64,000 nt of DNA from Xanthomonas sp. Leaf131. Its GTDB lineage: Bacteria > Pseudomonadota > Gammaproteobacteria > Xanthomonadales > Xanthomonadaceae. Positions 28,850 to 38,536 of this stretch are shown piece by piece. The notes under the pieces are model-generated. The model was not told the origin of the DNA. It saw only the letters and a list, made by a program, of their open reading frames with translations, and made no database searches. The position numbers and the translations under genes are program-made. The stretch spans positions 299,884 to 363,883 of the forward strand of contig NZ_LMOG01000012.1 of the NCBI RefSeq assembly GCF_001423495.1, written 5' to 3'. Positions within the stretch are counted from its first letter, which is position 1. Each line of letters begins with the position of its first letter.

Positions 28850-30556
28850 ATGACTCACTCCGTCGAAGACATCAAATCCGAAAGTCGCCGTCTGCGCGGA
28901 TCGCTGGAACAGAGCCTGGCCGATGCGGTGACCGGTGCGTTGCGTGAGGACGATCAGACCCTGATCAAGTACCACGGCAGCTACCAGCAGGACGATCGCG
29001 ATATCCGCGATGAGCGGCGTCGGCAGAAGCTCGAGCCGGCTTACCAATTCATGATCCGCACCCGCACGCCGGGCGGGGTGATCTCGCCCACGCAGTGGCT
29101 GGCCCTGGACAGCATTGCCACGCGTTACGCCAATCATTCGCTGCGCATCACCACGCGCCAGGCGTTCCAGTTCCATGGCGTGATCAAGCGCGAGCTCAAG
29201 GCGACCATGCAGGCGATCAACGCGACCTTGATCGATACGCTGGCCGCCTGCGGCGATGTCAATCGCAATGTGCAGGTCGCTGCCAATCCGCTGCTGTCGC
29301 AAGCGCATGCCACGCTGTATGCCGATGCTGCGCGCGTGTCCGAGCATCTATTGCCGAATACGCGGGCGTATTACGAAATCTGGCTGGACGAGGAGCGCGT
29401 CTCCGGCTCCGGTAGCGAAGAGGAGCCTATCTACGGCGACCGGTACCTGCCGCGCAAGTTCAAGATCGGCTTCGCCGCGCCGCCGCTCAACGATGTGGAC
29501 GTGTTCGCCAACGATCTGGGCTTTATCGCCATCCTGCGCGATGGGCAATTGCTCGGCTACAACGTCAGCATCGGCGGCGGCATGGGTGCCAGCCACGGCG
29601 ATGACCAGACCTGGCCGCGCGTGGCCAATGTCATTGGGTTTGTCACCCGCGATCAGTTGCTCGATGTCGCCACTGCGGTGGTCACCACGCAGCGCGACTT
29701 CGGCAACCGCGCAGTGCGCAAGCGCGCGCGCTTCAAGTACACCATCGACGATCATGGCCTGGACACCATCGTGGCCGAGATCGAACGCCGCGCCGGCTTC
29801 GCGCTGCAGCCGGCGCAGCGGTTCGCGTTCGAGCACAACGGCGATCGCTACGGCTGGGTCGAAGGCGAAGACGGGCTCTGGCATCTGACCCTGGCGCTGC
29901 CGGCCGGACGCATCGCCGATACCGAAAGCGCCGCCCATCTGAGCGGGCTGCGTGCGATTGCGCAATTGAACGTTGGGCAATTCCGCATGACGCCCAACCA
30001 GAATCTGGTCATCGCCGGTGTGCTGGCCAGCGAGCGCGCACGCGTCGATACCCTGGTTGCGCAGTACGCGCTGGATGCGGGCAACCGTGCGCCCACCGCG
30101 CTGGCACGTGGCGCGATGGCGTGCGTGTCGCTGCCCACCTGCGGTCTGGCGATGGCCGAGGCCGAGCGGTACCTGCCCGACTTTAGCGCTGCCTTGCAGC
30201 CGTTGCTGGAACAACACGGACTGGCCGACACCCAGATCGTACTGCGCCTGTCCGGCTGCCCGAATGGCTGCTCGCGCCCGTATCTGGCCGAGATTGCGCT
30301 GGTGGGCAAGGCGCCCGGGCGCTACAACCTGATGCTGGGCGGCGATCGCCGTGGTCAGCGTTTGAACACGCTGTATCGCGAAAACATCACCGAAGCGGAG
30401 ATCCTCGCCGCACTGGAACCGCTGCTGGCGCGCTATGCGACCGAACGCGACCAGGCCGGCGATGAAGGCTTCGGCGATTTCCTGCACCGCAGCGAGCTGA
30501 TCACGCTGCCGCCCTACCCTACCCACCGTCATCTCGACCTGGAATTGCTCGCATGA
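28850..30556 (+). CDS. cysI: Sulfite reductase hemoprotein beta subunit
   Basis: This 568-residue enzyme reduces sulfite to sulfide with six electrons from CysJ. The [4Fe-4S]/siroheme ligands are C425-x5-C431 and C470-x3-C474, with the same spacing as E. coli CysI. The N-terminus [17 protein letters not shown] matches the family, fixing the start at 28850; the open frame continues upstream into the repeat but without conserved sequence. No ribosome site is visible, so translation may depend on coupling or mRNA structure. The stop overlaps the cysH start (ATGA). Confidence 0.95.
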   Translation: MTHSVEDIKSESRRLRGSLEQSLADAVTGALREDDQTLIKYHGSYQQDDRDIRDERRRQKLEPAYQFMIRTRTPGGVISPTQWLALDSIATRYANHSLRITTRQAFQFHGVIKRELKATMQAINATLIDTLAACGDVNRNVQVAANPLLSQAHATLYADAARVSEHLLPNTRAYYEIWLDEERVSGSGSEEEPIYGDRYLPRKFKIGFAAPPLNDVDVFANDLGFIAILRDGQLLGYNVSIGGGMGASHGDDQTWPRVANVIGFVTRDQLLDVATAVVTTQRDFGNRAVRKRARFKYTIDDHGLDTIVAEIERRAGFALQPAQRFAFEHNGDRYGWVEGEDGLWHLTLALPAGRIADTESAAHLSGLRAIAQLNVGQFRMTPNQNLVIAGVLASERARVDTLVAQYALDAGNRAPTALARGAMACVSLPTCGLAMAEAERYLPDFSAALQPLLEQHGLADTQIVLRLSGCPNGCSRPYLAEIALVGKAPGRYNLMLGGDRRGQRLNTLYRENITEAEILAALEPLLARYATERDQAGDEGFGDFLHRSELITLPPYPTHRHLDLELLA

Positions 30557-31278
30557 CCGCGCTGCCTGTTGCATCGATCGCCACGTCCGCACTGGACGAT
30601 CTGGACGCGCTCAACGCGCAGCTGGAAACGCTGCGCGCCGATGAGCGTGTAGCCTGGGCGCTACACCATGGGCCGCAGAACGTTGCGCTATCGTCCAGCT
30701 TCGGCGCGCAATCGGCAGTCACGCTGCACTTGCTCACGCAGCAGCAGCCGGACATTCCGGTGATCCTGATCGACACCGGTTATCTGTTTCCGGAAACCTA
30801 CCGCTTTGCCGACGCGCTGGTCGAACGGCTCAAACTCAATCTGAAGATCTATCGCCCGCTGGTCAGCCGCGCCTGGATGGAAGCGCGTCACGGCCGCCTG
30901 TGGGAACAGGGCATGGTCGGCATCGACCAGTACAACAACCTGCGCAAGGTCGAGCCGATGCGGCGCGCCTTGGACGAGCTCAAGGTGGGCACCTGGTTCA
31001 CCGGTCTGCGCCGCAGCCAGTCCGGCGGCCGCGCGCAGACGCCGATCGTGCAACAGCGTGGCGAACGCTACAAAATCAGCCCGATTGCCGACTGGAACGA
31101 CCGCGACGTCTGGCAATACCTGCAGGCGCACGATCTGCCGTATCACCCGCTATGGGAACAAGGCTACGTGTCCATCGGCGACTTCCACACCACGCGCCGC
31201 TGGGAACCGGGCATGCGCGAAGAAGACACGCGTTTTTTCGGGTTGAAACGCGAGTGCGGTATCCACGAAGATATCTGA
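30553..31278 (+). CDS. cysH: Phosphoadenylyl-sulfate (PAPS) reductase
   Basis: This 241-residue enzyme reduces PAPS to sulfite with thioredoxin. [14 protein letters not shown] and [12 protein letters not shown] build the nucleotide site. The C-terminal [10 protein letters not shown] carries the catalytic cysteine. The paired cysteines of iron-sulfur APS reductases are missing, so the PAPS-using type is indicated, consistent with the CysC domain in this window. It overlaps cysI by 4 bases at the end of cysJIH. Confidence 0.95.
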   Translation: MTALPVASIATSALDDLDALNAQLETLRADERVAWALHHGPQNVALSSSFGAQSAVTLHLLTQQQPDIPVILIDTGYLFPETYRFADALVERLKLNLKIYRPLVSRAWMEARHGRLWEQGMVGIDQYNNLRKVEPMRRALDELKVGTWFTGLRRSQSGGRAQTPIVQQRGERYKISPIADWNDRDVWQYLQAHDLPYHPLWEQGYVSIGDFHTTRRWEPGMREEDTRFFGLKRECGIHEDI

Positions 31279-31452
31279 GCACGGCGCATTGCTAGCTTGT
31301 TCTGGAGGTTGCAGGCGCTACGACGCGTCGACTTTTCCAAGTGCACATACCGGAGCGCGCGCCTAACTCAGCGAGTACGTAGCGGCGATTCGGTCTTCCG
31401 GCTCGTCGACGGAACGGAGTGACGTCAGCGACGCGCGGCGTGACCGGATAGA

Positions 31453-31479
31453 TGACGACGAGCGAGGGGCTCGTCGTCA
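31453..31479. terminator. Hairpin between convergent cysH and PepSY genes
   Basis: TGACGACGAGC pairs perfectly with GCTCGTCGTCA (11 bp, 5-base loop). It lies in a 229-base convergent gap without other features. No uridine run is present. Confidence 0.45.
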
Positions 31480-31507
31480 CGTTAGACAGGCGGTGTCGCG
31501 GAAGCGC

Positions 31508-33031
31508 TCATGGCGCGGGAACACACGTCTGATTGCGCTGCATCCAGTAACGATCGAACAGCCACATCAGCAGCAACGACACCCCGACCAACGGGAAGAT
31601 CAGCCCGCATAGCACCAGCAGCACCAGCAGACCGCGCAGCGTGCGCGGATCGGCCGGCAGCGGCGGCACACCCAGCCCGCCGACCGGGCGACGCTTCCAC
31701 CACATCACCGCAGCGCTCACGCACAACAGCACGATCGCAGCGCACGCCAGCAACAAAATCAACTGATTGGCCGTGCCATATTGCTGCCCCAGGTGCACGT
31801 TGATGCCCCACTCCAGCGCGCGCGCCAGCGGGCCGTAATCGCGGTAGGTCATGTCCAGCAGCACCGCACCGCTGTACTGCTCCAGATGGATCACGCGCTG
31901 GCGTTGCAGATCGGCCGGATACACCGAGGCGGTGTACACACCGGTGTCGCCCTGCGGTGGCGACACGCTATAACCCGGCACAATCCCGAGCGCATCGAAC
32001 CGCGCCATCGCCGCATCGAGCCCAATCGCCCCGTGTGCCGGCGCAACGACACTGCCCGTGCCACCGTGAGCCGCGTGCTCGCTGTCCGTCGAGTGCGCGT
32101 GTTGCGCCGAGTGGCTTGAGTGCTGTGAGTCCCCCGGCAGGCCCTGCAACCCACCCGCCTGCTCATGCCGCGCAACACCTCCACGCCCAGGCACAACAGA
32201 CTCCGGCACGCGCGCCTGCCGCAACGACCACGCCGGATCCGTCGTATCGGACAACCGCTGTTGCGACATCGGCTGCTGCACCCGCAGCCCAACCGGATAC
32301 CCGAAATCCTGCCCATTGACCCAGCGATTGACCTGCGCGCCCCACAACCACGACCACGGCATGCCGGTCAGCGCCAGAAACAGCAGCACCGCACCCACAC
32401 TCGCGCCGGTGACCGCATGCAGATCGCGCCAGAACAGTCGCTGCGCCGGCTTGCCGCGCACACTGACCACCCCGCCGCGTCGCCCGCGTGGCCCGCGTGG
32501 CCACCACAGATACACACCGGTCAGCACCAGCACGATCGCCCAACCGGCTGCCATCTCGATCAGCCCGCGCGCATACGGCCCGATCAACTCCAGGCTGTGC
32601 AGCCGACGAATGGTCCAGGCCAGGGTGCCGTGCTCGGGCAGCGTGCCGAGCACGCGTGCGCGGTGCGGGTCGACATAGACAACGTGGCGCGCGCCTTGCG
32701 CATCGACCAACCCGATCTCGGCGCTGGCATCGGCGCGTTTGGGCGTGGTGTAACGAAACAAGGTGCCGCCGTAGCTGCGCTGCGCCGCATCGACCAATTG
32801 CTGCGCAGACACGCGCACCGCGCCCACCGGCACAACTTTCAACCCATGGTGCACGCTACGGTCGATCGCATCCTGATACAAAAACGCAGCACCGGTCAGC
32901 GCCAGCCAGATGATGAAGGGCAGCACCAGCAAACCGGCATAGAAATGCCAGCGCCACACTGCACGATAGAAGCGCCAGCGGCTGTCCCGGCGCGGATCGG
33001 CGATGCTGTCATCCACCTTGATTGCGCGCAT
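31508..33031 (-). CDS. PepSY-associated TM-helix membrane protein with His-rich loop
   Basis: This 507-residue inner-membrane protein has about four or five transmembrane helices with periplasmic PepSY segments, as in proteins encoded beside metal and siderophore receptors. Helices include FYAGLLVLPFIIWLALTGAA near the N-terminus and LVLLVLCGLIFPLVGVSLLL at the end. Between helices lies a His-rich insertion (nt 32020-32130; SQHSSHSAQHAHSTDSEHAA), suggesting metal binding. Its ATG overlaps the stop of the TonB-dependent receptor gene (TGATG). Family members are proposed to be metal or siderophore reductases; function here is inference. Confidence 0.85.
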   Translation of the reverse strand: MRAIKVDDSIADPRRDSRWRFYRAVWRWHFYAGLLVLPFIIWLALTGAAFLYQDAIDRSVHHGLKVVPVGAVRVSAQQLVDAAQRSYGGTLFRYTTPKRADASAEIGLVDAQGARHVVYVDPHRARVLGTLPEHGTLAWTIRRLHSLELIGPYARGLIEMAAGWAIVLVLTGVYLWWPRGPRGRRGGVVSVRGKPAQRLFWRDLHAVTGASVGAVLLFLALTGMPWSWLWGAQVNRWVNGQDFGYPVGLRVQQPMSQQRLSDTTDPAWSLRQARVPESVVPGRGGVARHEQAGGLQGLPGDSQHSSHSAQHAHSTDSEHAAHGGTGSVVAPAHGAIGLDAAMARFDALGIVPGYSVSPPQGDTGVYTASVYPADLQRQRVIHLEQYSGAVLLDMTYRDYGPLARALEWGINVHLGQQYGTANQLILLLACAAIVLLCVSAAVMWWKRRPVGGLGVPPLPADPRTLRGLLVLLVLCGLIFPLVGVSLLLMWLFDRYWMQRNQTCVPAP

Positions 33032-35058
33032 CAGAAGCTCCAATCCCACGACAGCGACAGCGCACGCCCATCGCCCGGCGAATAACCGGAACTTCCAGTG
33101 TCGTACCACGCGTACATATACGCGCGATCGGTGAGGTTGCGCAGTTGCAGGCTGAGCGCATTGCGCGCATCCACGTTCCAGCGCGCGCCCAAATTGAGCA
33201 AGGCGTAACCACCGGTGCGGCCGAGCGTATTGCTGCGCTCCAGATAATAATCGCCTTGCGCATGACCCCACGCGCTCAGCTGCACCGCCGAAGTGAGTTG
33301 CCACTCCAGTCCGGCAGTCGCCAGCCAGTGCGGCACGTTTTCGATCTCCTTGCCGCGCGTGGCCGGCGCACTCGGGTCCGGCGTGGCGATGCTCGCCTTT
33401 TGCCGCGAATACGACAGCCAGGCACGCCAGTGGTCGGCCGGTTGCAGATTCAGTTGCGCATCCCAGCCCCGCCGCAGCGTGCGCCCCACATTGGCCACAT
33501 CGCCGACGCCGGCCACGCCGTTCACTCCCAAAATGGTGGCGACTTCGCCGGAGGCGCGTTGTTCCCAGTACGCCAGACGCCCGTCCATCACCGCAGAGGG
33601 GGCGAACTTGAAACCGGCCTCCCAGCCGTCGTTGATCGATGGGCCCAGATTGCCGGGCTGGCGCCGATACGCACCATCGCCGCTACCGATCTGGAAGGTG
33701 CGCCCCCAGTTGGCGTACACGCTGCTCTGCTCGGCCAGTCGATAGCTGGCGCTGAACTTGGGTTGCTTGATCGTGCCGTAGTCGTAGGTGGGCGCGTAGA
33801 GGCCGGCGCGCACATCGTGCAGCTGTCCATCGACGCGGTCGATGCGATAGCCCGGCACCAGTTGCAGGCGCTCGATCGGTGTCAGCACCGCCTGCACGTA
33901 GGCACCGCGTGTGCGCAGGCCGTACTCCCAATCGCGCAATTGCGCACCGCGTACGCGCGCCACCGTGCGGTAACGCTGCGACTGGTTGTCCTGCCACTGC
34001 GCATCCACGCCGGCTTCCAGGTTGGCGGTCAACGCGCCCCAGTCGGGTTGCCAGTTGCCACGCAACAACAGCCCACGATGGGTTTCGTCGGTGTCGCGTT
34101 CCTGCTGCAGGCCGGCTGCCGAAAACCGTACCCAGCGCCGATTGCGGTAGTCGTTTTGATACGCCTTCGCACTCCATTGCGCATCGGCGCCGAGCGCGCC
34201 ATCCGCATGCAACGCGGTCTGCCGCAGCTGACGTTCGCTGCGGTCGTCCTGCGCGTAAGCCGGCGAACTGCGTGGCGCCGCACGCGCGCTGGCCGCATCC
34301 AGATAGCCGGCTTCCAGCGCATGATTGTCGTAGTACCGGGTAGTCAGCCCGGCACGGAACGCGCCATCCGGGTCGGTGTAGAACCACTTGCCGGCCACGC
34401 TGCGTTTGCGCGCATCGGCGTGGTCGCGGTAGCCATCGGAGTCGCGCCAGGCCAGTACATAGTTCTGGCTCCAGGCCCCCTGTTCGAACCCCTTGCCCAG
34501 TTGCACCTCGCGCGCGCCGAAACTGCCGGCCGTCACGCTCAAGCGGCCATCGTTGCCGCCGGTGCGGGTCAGCACGTCCACGCTGCCGGCAATCGCGTTC
34601 AAGCCATAGCGCGCGTCGTTGGTACCGCGCACGATCTCGATCGCGCTGATGTCCTGCGGAAACACCGCATCCAGATACGGCATGCCACCGGCATTGTCGT
34701 TACTGGGAATGCCGTCGATGAGCAGCTTGACCGCGTTGATCCTCCCCTCCCCGTTGAAGCCCCGGAACGAGAACCGCCCCGCGTCGGTGCCCATACGGAA
34801 CTGGGTGACCTGCACACCCGGCGCGCGCATCAGCAGCTCCCAGCTGTAATCCACATGTTGATCGTGCAGCAGCTCGCCGCCGATCACATCCACCGAACTC
34901 AGCACGCGCGCCGTGCTCGGGCTGCGCTCGGGCTGCGCGCTCACCTGCACCTTGCCCAGCGTCAGCGCCGCATCCTGTGCCTGCACATCGCAGGCAGGCC
35001 CCCACACCAGCGCCAATGACGGCGCGTACCACAGTGTTTTCAACAATCGCAGACGCAT
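33031..35058 (-). CDS. TonB-dependent receptor, probably for a metal or metal chelate
   Basis: This 675-residue outer-membrane receptor has a signal peptide (MRLRLLKTLW to VQAQ). A TonB-box-like region (LGKVQVSAQ) and a plug domain (ELLMRAPGVQVTQFRMGT, FSFRGFNGEG) follow, then a barrel ending in WDWSF. Its size and plug match ferric-siderophore or copper receptors rather than the ~1000-residue sugar type seen near 2.6 kb. AAGGG precedes the chosen start; earlier in-frame codons give no signal peptide. It is coupled to the PepSY gene and follows a DUF2946 gene. The ligand is unknown. Confidence 0.88.
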   Translation of the reverse strand: MRLRLLKTLWYAPSLALVWGPACDVQAQDAALTLGKVQVSAQPERSPSTARVLSSVDVIGGELLHDQHVDYSWELLMRAPGVQVTQFRMGTDAGRFSFRGFNGEGRINAVKLLIDGIPSNDNAGGMPYLDAVFPQDISAIEIVRGTNDARYGLNAIAGSVDVLTRTGGNDGRLSVTAGSFGAREVQLGKGFEQGAWSQNYVLAWRDSDGYRDHADARKRSVAGKWFYTDPDGAFRAGLTTRYYDNHALEAGYLDAASARAAPRSSPAYAQDDRSERQLRQTALHADGALGADAQWSAKAYQNDYRNRRWVRFSAAGLQQERDTDETHRGLLLRGNWQPDWGALTANLEAGVDAQWQDNQSQRYRTVARVRGAQLRDWEYGLRTRGAYVQAVLTPIERLQLVPGYRIDRVDGQLHDVRAGLYAPTYDYGTIKQPKFSASYRLAEQSSVYANWGRTFQIGSGDGAYRRQPGNLGPSINDGWEAGFKFAPSAVMDGRLAYWEQRASGEVATILGVNGVAGVGDVANVGRTLRRGWDAQLNLQPADHWRAWLSYSRQKASIATPDPSAPATRGKEIENVPHWLATAGLEWQLTSAVQLSAWGHAQGDYYLERSNTLGRTGGYALLNLGARWNVDARNALSLQLRNLTDRAYMYAWYDTGSSGYSPGDGRALSLSWDWSF

Positions 35059-35190
35059 GACCAACCCTTTGCCGTGCCGGCACGACAACACCGCCGTGCG
35101 CCGCGGCAAGACAGCGGACACAGGCATCACTTCAAGGAGAGCGAGCCGTCCGTGCAGTGGCATGCAGGCACGCCTGACTCAGGCGCGCGA

Positions 35191-35664
35191 TCAACAGAAC
35201 GCAGCGGACGCTCGCGATGGGGCAAGACGCACGCGCAGCGGTGGCCCACGTGCCCCGAGTGCGGTCCAGCGCACGCCCGAGCATGTTCGCGCATGGGTGT
35301 GCACGGACACCGCTGCCGGCCGGAGTTGCAGCAGACATAGCACCAGCAGCGCCAGCCACGGCAGCAGGCGCGCGGCCAGCACGCAGTAATCGCAGGCTTC
35401 GCCATGCGTGGTCATCGCGTATTCGCCGGTTGGCGGCTTTGTCGGCGACACAGCGCCGTCCTGATGATGCGCGAAGGCCTGTGCCGCCATGGCCTGGTGG
35501 CCCGCATGCAGCGAACCACCGGCCTGCAGTGCCGGCCCGCTCATGCACATCGGCTCGACCGACTGCGCCTGACTCCAACGGCTGATCAGCGGTGCCACCA
35601 ACATCAGCGCCACCGCCAGGCCGGCAAGCAGGTGCAGCCAACGGTGGCGACGGAACGAATGCAT
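35191..35664 (-). CDS. DUF2946-family small membrane protein
   Basis: This 157-residue protein starts MHSFRRHRWLHLLAGLAVAL with one N-terminal helix. It then has a His/Met-rich segment (MCMSGPALQAGGSLHAGHQA) and the family hallmark CDYCVLAARLLPWLALLVL, ending in a basic tail. Members often sit beside TonB receptors for copper or other metals, as here, where it is the first gene before the receptor and PepSY protein. A longer frame upstream is not supported. Confidence 0.75.
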   Translation of the reverse strand: MHSFRRHRWLHLLAGLAVALMLVAPLISRWSQAQSVEPMCMSGPALQAGGSLHAGHQAMAAQAFAHHQDGAVSPTKPPTGEYAMTTHGEACDYCVLAARLLPWLALLVLCLLQLRPAAVSVHTHARTCSGVRWTALGARGPPLRVRLAPSRASAAFC

Positions 35665-35940
35665 CGCGCGAGTGTAAGCCGCCACATGCCGCGCGGCGAT
35701 GCTTGCGGCCGGTGCGCGACCGGATGTCGCACCCAGCCGCGTGGCCATCGCTTCCGGCACCCATCCACCGCCTGCCACGACGTTGCCGCAGCATCTCGAC
35801 GGCCGCGTCCACTCCGGCACTGCATCGCACCCGCTGTCGAGGCCGCCAGTCACAGTTCTATCCATGAGCGTGATCGCACGCACATGGCACCCCCTGCCAT
35901 GCCCTATGCTTGTCACTGATTCCCTTCATCCTGCGCGCGC

Positions 35941-37137
35941 ATGAGCACCGTCCTGTCCGATCCAGCGGCTGAGCCCTTTCCCTGCGCGCCCAAACCAGCG
36001 AGCGAAGCATTACGTCTTCAGGCACTGCGCAGCTATGCCATTCTCGATACGCCACGCGAGGCGGCATTCGAAGACATCACCCGGTTGGCCTCGATCATCT
36101 GCCAGACCCCGATCGCGCTGATCAGCCTGGTGGACGCCGACCGCCAATGGTTCAAGAGCGAGTTGGGCATGGGCGAGCGCGAGACGCCGCTGTTCAAGTC
36201 GATGTGCGCGCATGCGCTGCTCGACAGCGACGTCCTGGTGGTGCCGGACACGCGCCAGGACATCCGTTTTTCGCGTAATCCGCTGGTTACCGGCGAGTCG
36301 CCGTTGTACTTCTATGCGGGCGCCGTGCTCAAGACCAGCGAAGGCCTGCCACTTGGCACGGTCTGCGTGCTGGACCGGCAACCGCGCCAGCTCAGCGACG
36401 AACAGGTCGACGCCTTGCGCGCACTGGCACGCCAGACCATGGCGCAGCTGGAACTGCGCCGCGCGCTGCAGACTGCCGAAGAGTCCGACCGCTATCGCAG
36501 CCGCCTGATGGCCATCGCTGGGCACGATCTGAAAACCCCGCTGCGCACCGCCGCCTACGCCATCGACAAGATGCGCCGGCACGCCAATGTCGACTCCATT
36601 CCCACCCTGGTCACCGCGCGCGACGCGATCGGCCTGGTGGCACGCAGCCTCGACGAACTGGCCACGCTGGCCGCCGCGAGCAAGACCTCCACACCGGATC
36701 TGCAGCCGCTGGCGCTGGAAGACGTGCTGCATGCGGTCCTCGGCGTATGGCGGCAGCCGGCGATCGACAAATGTCTGGCCTTGCGCCACGTGCATACCTC
36801 GCTGCGCGTGCGCAGCCATCCCACGTTGCTGACGACCCTGATCGGCAACCTGGTGGGCAACGCGGTCAAGTACACCGAACGTGGACGCGTGCTGGTCGGC
36901 ACCCGCCGCCGCCCCGGCTATGCGGTGGTGGAAATCATCGACAGCGGCATCGGCCTGAATCTGGAACAGCCCGACCAAGTGTTCCAGGCATTTCGTCAGG
37001 CCGACCCGACCAGCGAGGGGCTCGGCATCGGTCTGTGGATCGTGCACCGCACCGCCGAAACCCTGGGCTGCGAAGTCGATGTGCGCCCGCGGCCGCAAGG
37101 CGGCACCTGCTTCTCGGTGCGGATTCCGCTGGCCTGA
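35941..37137 (+). CDS. Cytoplasmic GAF-domain sensor histidine kinase
   Basis: This 398-residue kinase has no membrane segment. A GAF sensor (about residues 25-170; LISLVDADRQWFKS, AGAVLKTSEGLPLGTVCVLD) is joined by a helix to the dimerisation domain with His195 in AGHDLKTPL. An ATPase domain follows with N-box GNLVGNAVKYT, G1 DSGIGL and G2 GLGIGLWIV. No response regulator gene is adjacent, so its partner is elsewhere. The signal bound by the GAF domain is unknown. Confidence 0.88.
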   Translation: MSTVLSDPAAEPFPCAPKPASEALRLQALRSYAILDTPREAAFEDITRLASIICQTPIALISLVDADRQWFKSELGMGERETPLFKSMCAHALLDSDVLVVPDTRQDIRFSRNPLVTGESPLYFYAGAVLKTSEGLPLGTVCVLDRQPRQLSDEQVDALRALARQTMAQLELRRALQTAEESDRYRSRLMAIAGHDLKTPLRTAAYAIDKMRRHANVDSIPTLVTARDAIGLVARSLDELATLAAASKTSTPDLQPLALEDVLHAVLGVWRQPAIDKCLALRHVHTSLRVRSHPTLLTTLIGNLVGNAVKYTERGRVLVGTRRRPGYAVVEIIDSGIGLNLEQPDQVFQAFRQADPTSEGLGIGLWIVHRTAETLGCEVDVRPRPQGGTCFSVRIPLA

Positions 37138-37686
37138 CAACGGCGATCGGCAGCGCCGCGCCAGATCGACCGCGAGCGGCAGATCGGCATGGGCGTGTCG
37201 GCGCTCTGCAGTTGGCAGCGCACCACGCAGCGGATGCCACGCAAAAAAAGGCGGATCCGAGCTCCCGACCCGGATCCGCCGCCAAGCACGCCGGGCCTCT
37301 CCCCAGGGACCCGGGTGCGCCAGCCGCGCCATCGCGCAGCCTCGCGCAACGGTAATGCGACAGCGCTAGCAACCCCTTGACGACACCGCCAAACAGACCG
37401 GCCCTGCGATGTACCGCATCGCCGCTCCTGCGCCGTCCACCCCTAGACGTCCAAGAGTGTCGCGTTATGGTTGCTATAAGGGTTTTCGACAGCGCAGCGC
37501 GCAACTTGATGTATGCCGATGACGCCGGCCTGTCGGCCCTGACACGTGTAGGGAGAATCACTGACAGCGTGCTTTGGGGTTAGCGCCAGCGTGCGCGCAT
37601 GCTGTTGATCGTATTAAGGTTTTTCGCCAACAGTTACGTTGCAGTGCAGCATCCGGCTGCAGCCACATGCGCAATGGATGAGGCCG
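37138..37686. other. Intergenic region with an orphan terminator
   Basis: About 550 bases without a credible protein gene. A strong minus-strand terminator lies at 37243-37280. Promoter-like AT-rich spots occur near 37470-37490 (CTATAAGGGTTTT) and 37613-37625. This arrangement is compatible with a small RNA on the minus strand. Confidence 0.45.
37243..37280 (-). terminator. Strong orphan rho-independent terminator on the minus strand
   Basis: Minus-strand GGCGGATCCG and CGGATCCGCC form a perfect 10-bp stem followed by seven uridines. The nearest minus-strand coding gene ends 400 bases upstream, at 37687, so this terminates either a long 3' UTR or an unannotated RNA. Confidence 0.8.
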
Positions 37687-37980
37687 TCAGAGCTCGGGTT
37701 CGGCCGCATCCTGTCGTGCAAACCAGTCCGCCGAATGCACTTCTTCGGCTGCGACCTCCAGCAGTTGGCGCAGCACCGCCAGCGGAATCTGCACCTGGGT
37801 GCCGCTCACTTGCACTGCCACCCATAACGCCTCGTCCTGCGGGTCGGCCAGCACCGTCAGCAATGCCTGCTCGCGTCCCTCGACACTGGCCGACAGTTGC
37901 AACGACATGCCGCCGTCCTGGTCGGGCGACCACAGCCGGCTGAGCGGCGGACGCAGTGGCTCGTTCAATGGCTCGGTCAT
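37687..37980 (-). CDS. Conserved-looking hypothetical protein
   Basis: This 97-residue soluble, acidic protein has no signal peptide or transmembrane segment. It contains a regular beta-rich stretch (MSLQLSASVEGREQALLTVL, LWVAVQVSGTQVQIPLAVL) followed by an amphipathic helix (RQLLEVAAEEVHSADWFA). The start at 37980 is preferred to an earlier in-frame ATG because GAGGCG lies in reach. I do not recognise the family. Codon use matches the neighbours. Confidence 0.6.
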   Translation of the reverse strand: MTEPLNEPLRPPLSRLWSPDQDGGMSLQLSASVEGREQALLTVLADPQDEALWVAVQVSGTQVQIPLAVLRQLLEVAAEEVHSADWFARQDAAEPEL

Positions 37981-38130
37981 AGGTTGCAGCGCCTCACAGT
38001 GGCGAACGGGGATCGCGTGCGCAGCCAACCGGGAATCGGTACACCCCGCGCAGACGCAGTGTACGAACAGTCCCTATCGATTCCGACAACGCCTCCGCTG
38101 TTCCTGCAGACACCGACAACAACTAGTGGT

Positions 38131-38232
38131 GCTTGCGCGCGTACCGGCGTGGGACCTTATGCGGCATGGATGCCGCAGAAGAGCTTACATGGACGTACTT
38201 GCAGCGTGTCCCACGCCGGTACGCGTGCAAGC
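38131..38232 (+). repeat. Structured palindromic repeat, copy A
   Basis: A 25-bp stem (38131-38155 with 38208-38232, one mismatch) encloses two short elements: the palindrome-like GCGGCATGGATGCCGC (38161-38176) and GGACGTACTTGC (38191-38202). The same inner elements recur in copy B on the other strand, but with a different stem sequence. Confidence 0.75.
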
Positions 38233-38298
38233 GCCCCGCAGTGACCGAAGCATTCGCACAACAACGGCAGACGTGGGTGCAAGGATTGGCCTGTGCGC

Positions 38299-38397
38299 GG
38301 TGCCGCATCCGGGAGCGGGACACGCCGCAAGTACGTCCTTCTAGGCTCGGTGGCGGCATCCATGCCGCCACACGGTCCCGCACCCGGATACGGCACC
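38299..38397 (-). repeat. Structured palindromic repeat, copy B
   Basis: A 23-bp stem (38299-38321 with 38375-38397, two mismatches) encloses the same inner elements as copy A, in inverted orientation (38317-38338 and 38353-38368). The shared inner block is 21 of 22 bases identical to copy A. Confidence 0.75.
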
Positions 38398-38536
38398 ACG
38401 CTTCCACTCTTCGCGGCTGCTGATGGGCAAGCAATCCCTTCGCTTTTCCTGCAGCCATCGACAACATCCGAAGGTACTTGCACGCGTGCAGCCTTCGATA
38501 GCCGCTCAACGATCGAATCATCCCCGTCATAGCCGC

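Larger units (their letters stand above)
37981..38536. other. Intergenic region holding paired structured repeats
   Basis: About 550 bases containing two homologous stem-loop elements in opposite orientation (38131-38232 and 38299-38397). Outside them are related flanks: CTGCAGACACCGACAAC near 38104 and CTGCAGCCATCGACAAC near 38451. No coding gene is supported. Confidence 0.6.

Noticed and set aside
33022-35019. 665-codon plus-strand frame opposite the metal-type TonB receptor
   Set aside because: Antisense shadow; the receptor on the minus strand has signal peptide, plug and barrel motifs.
38041-38420. Possible CRISPR array or tandem repeats
   Set aside because: Two inverted-orientation hairpin elements, not regularly spaced direct repeats; no cas genes in the window.
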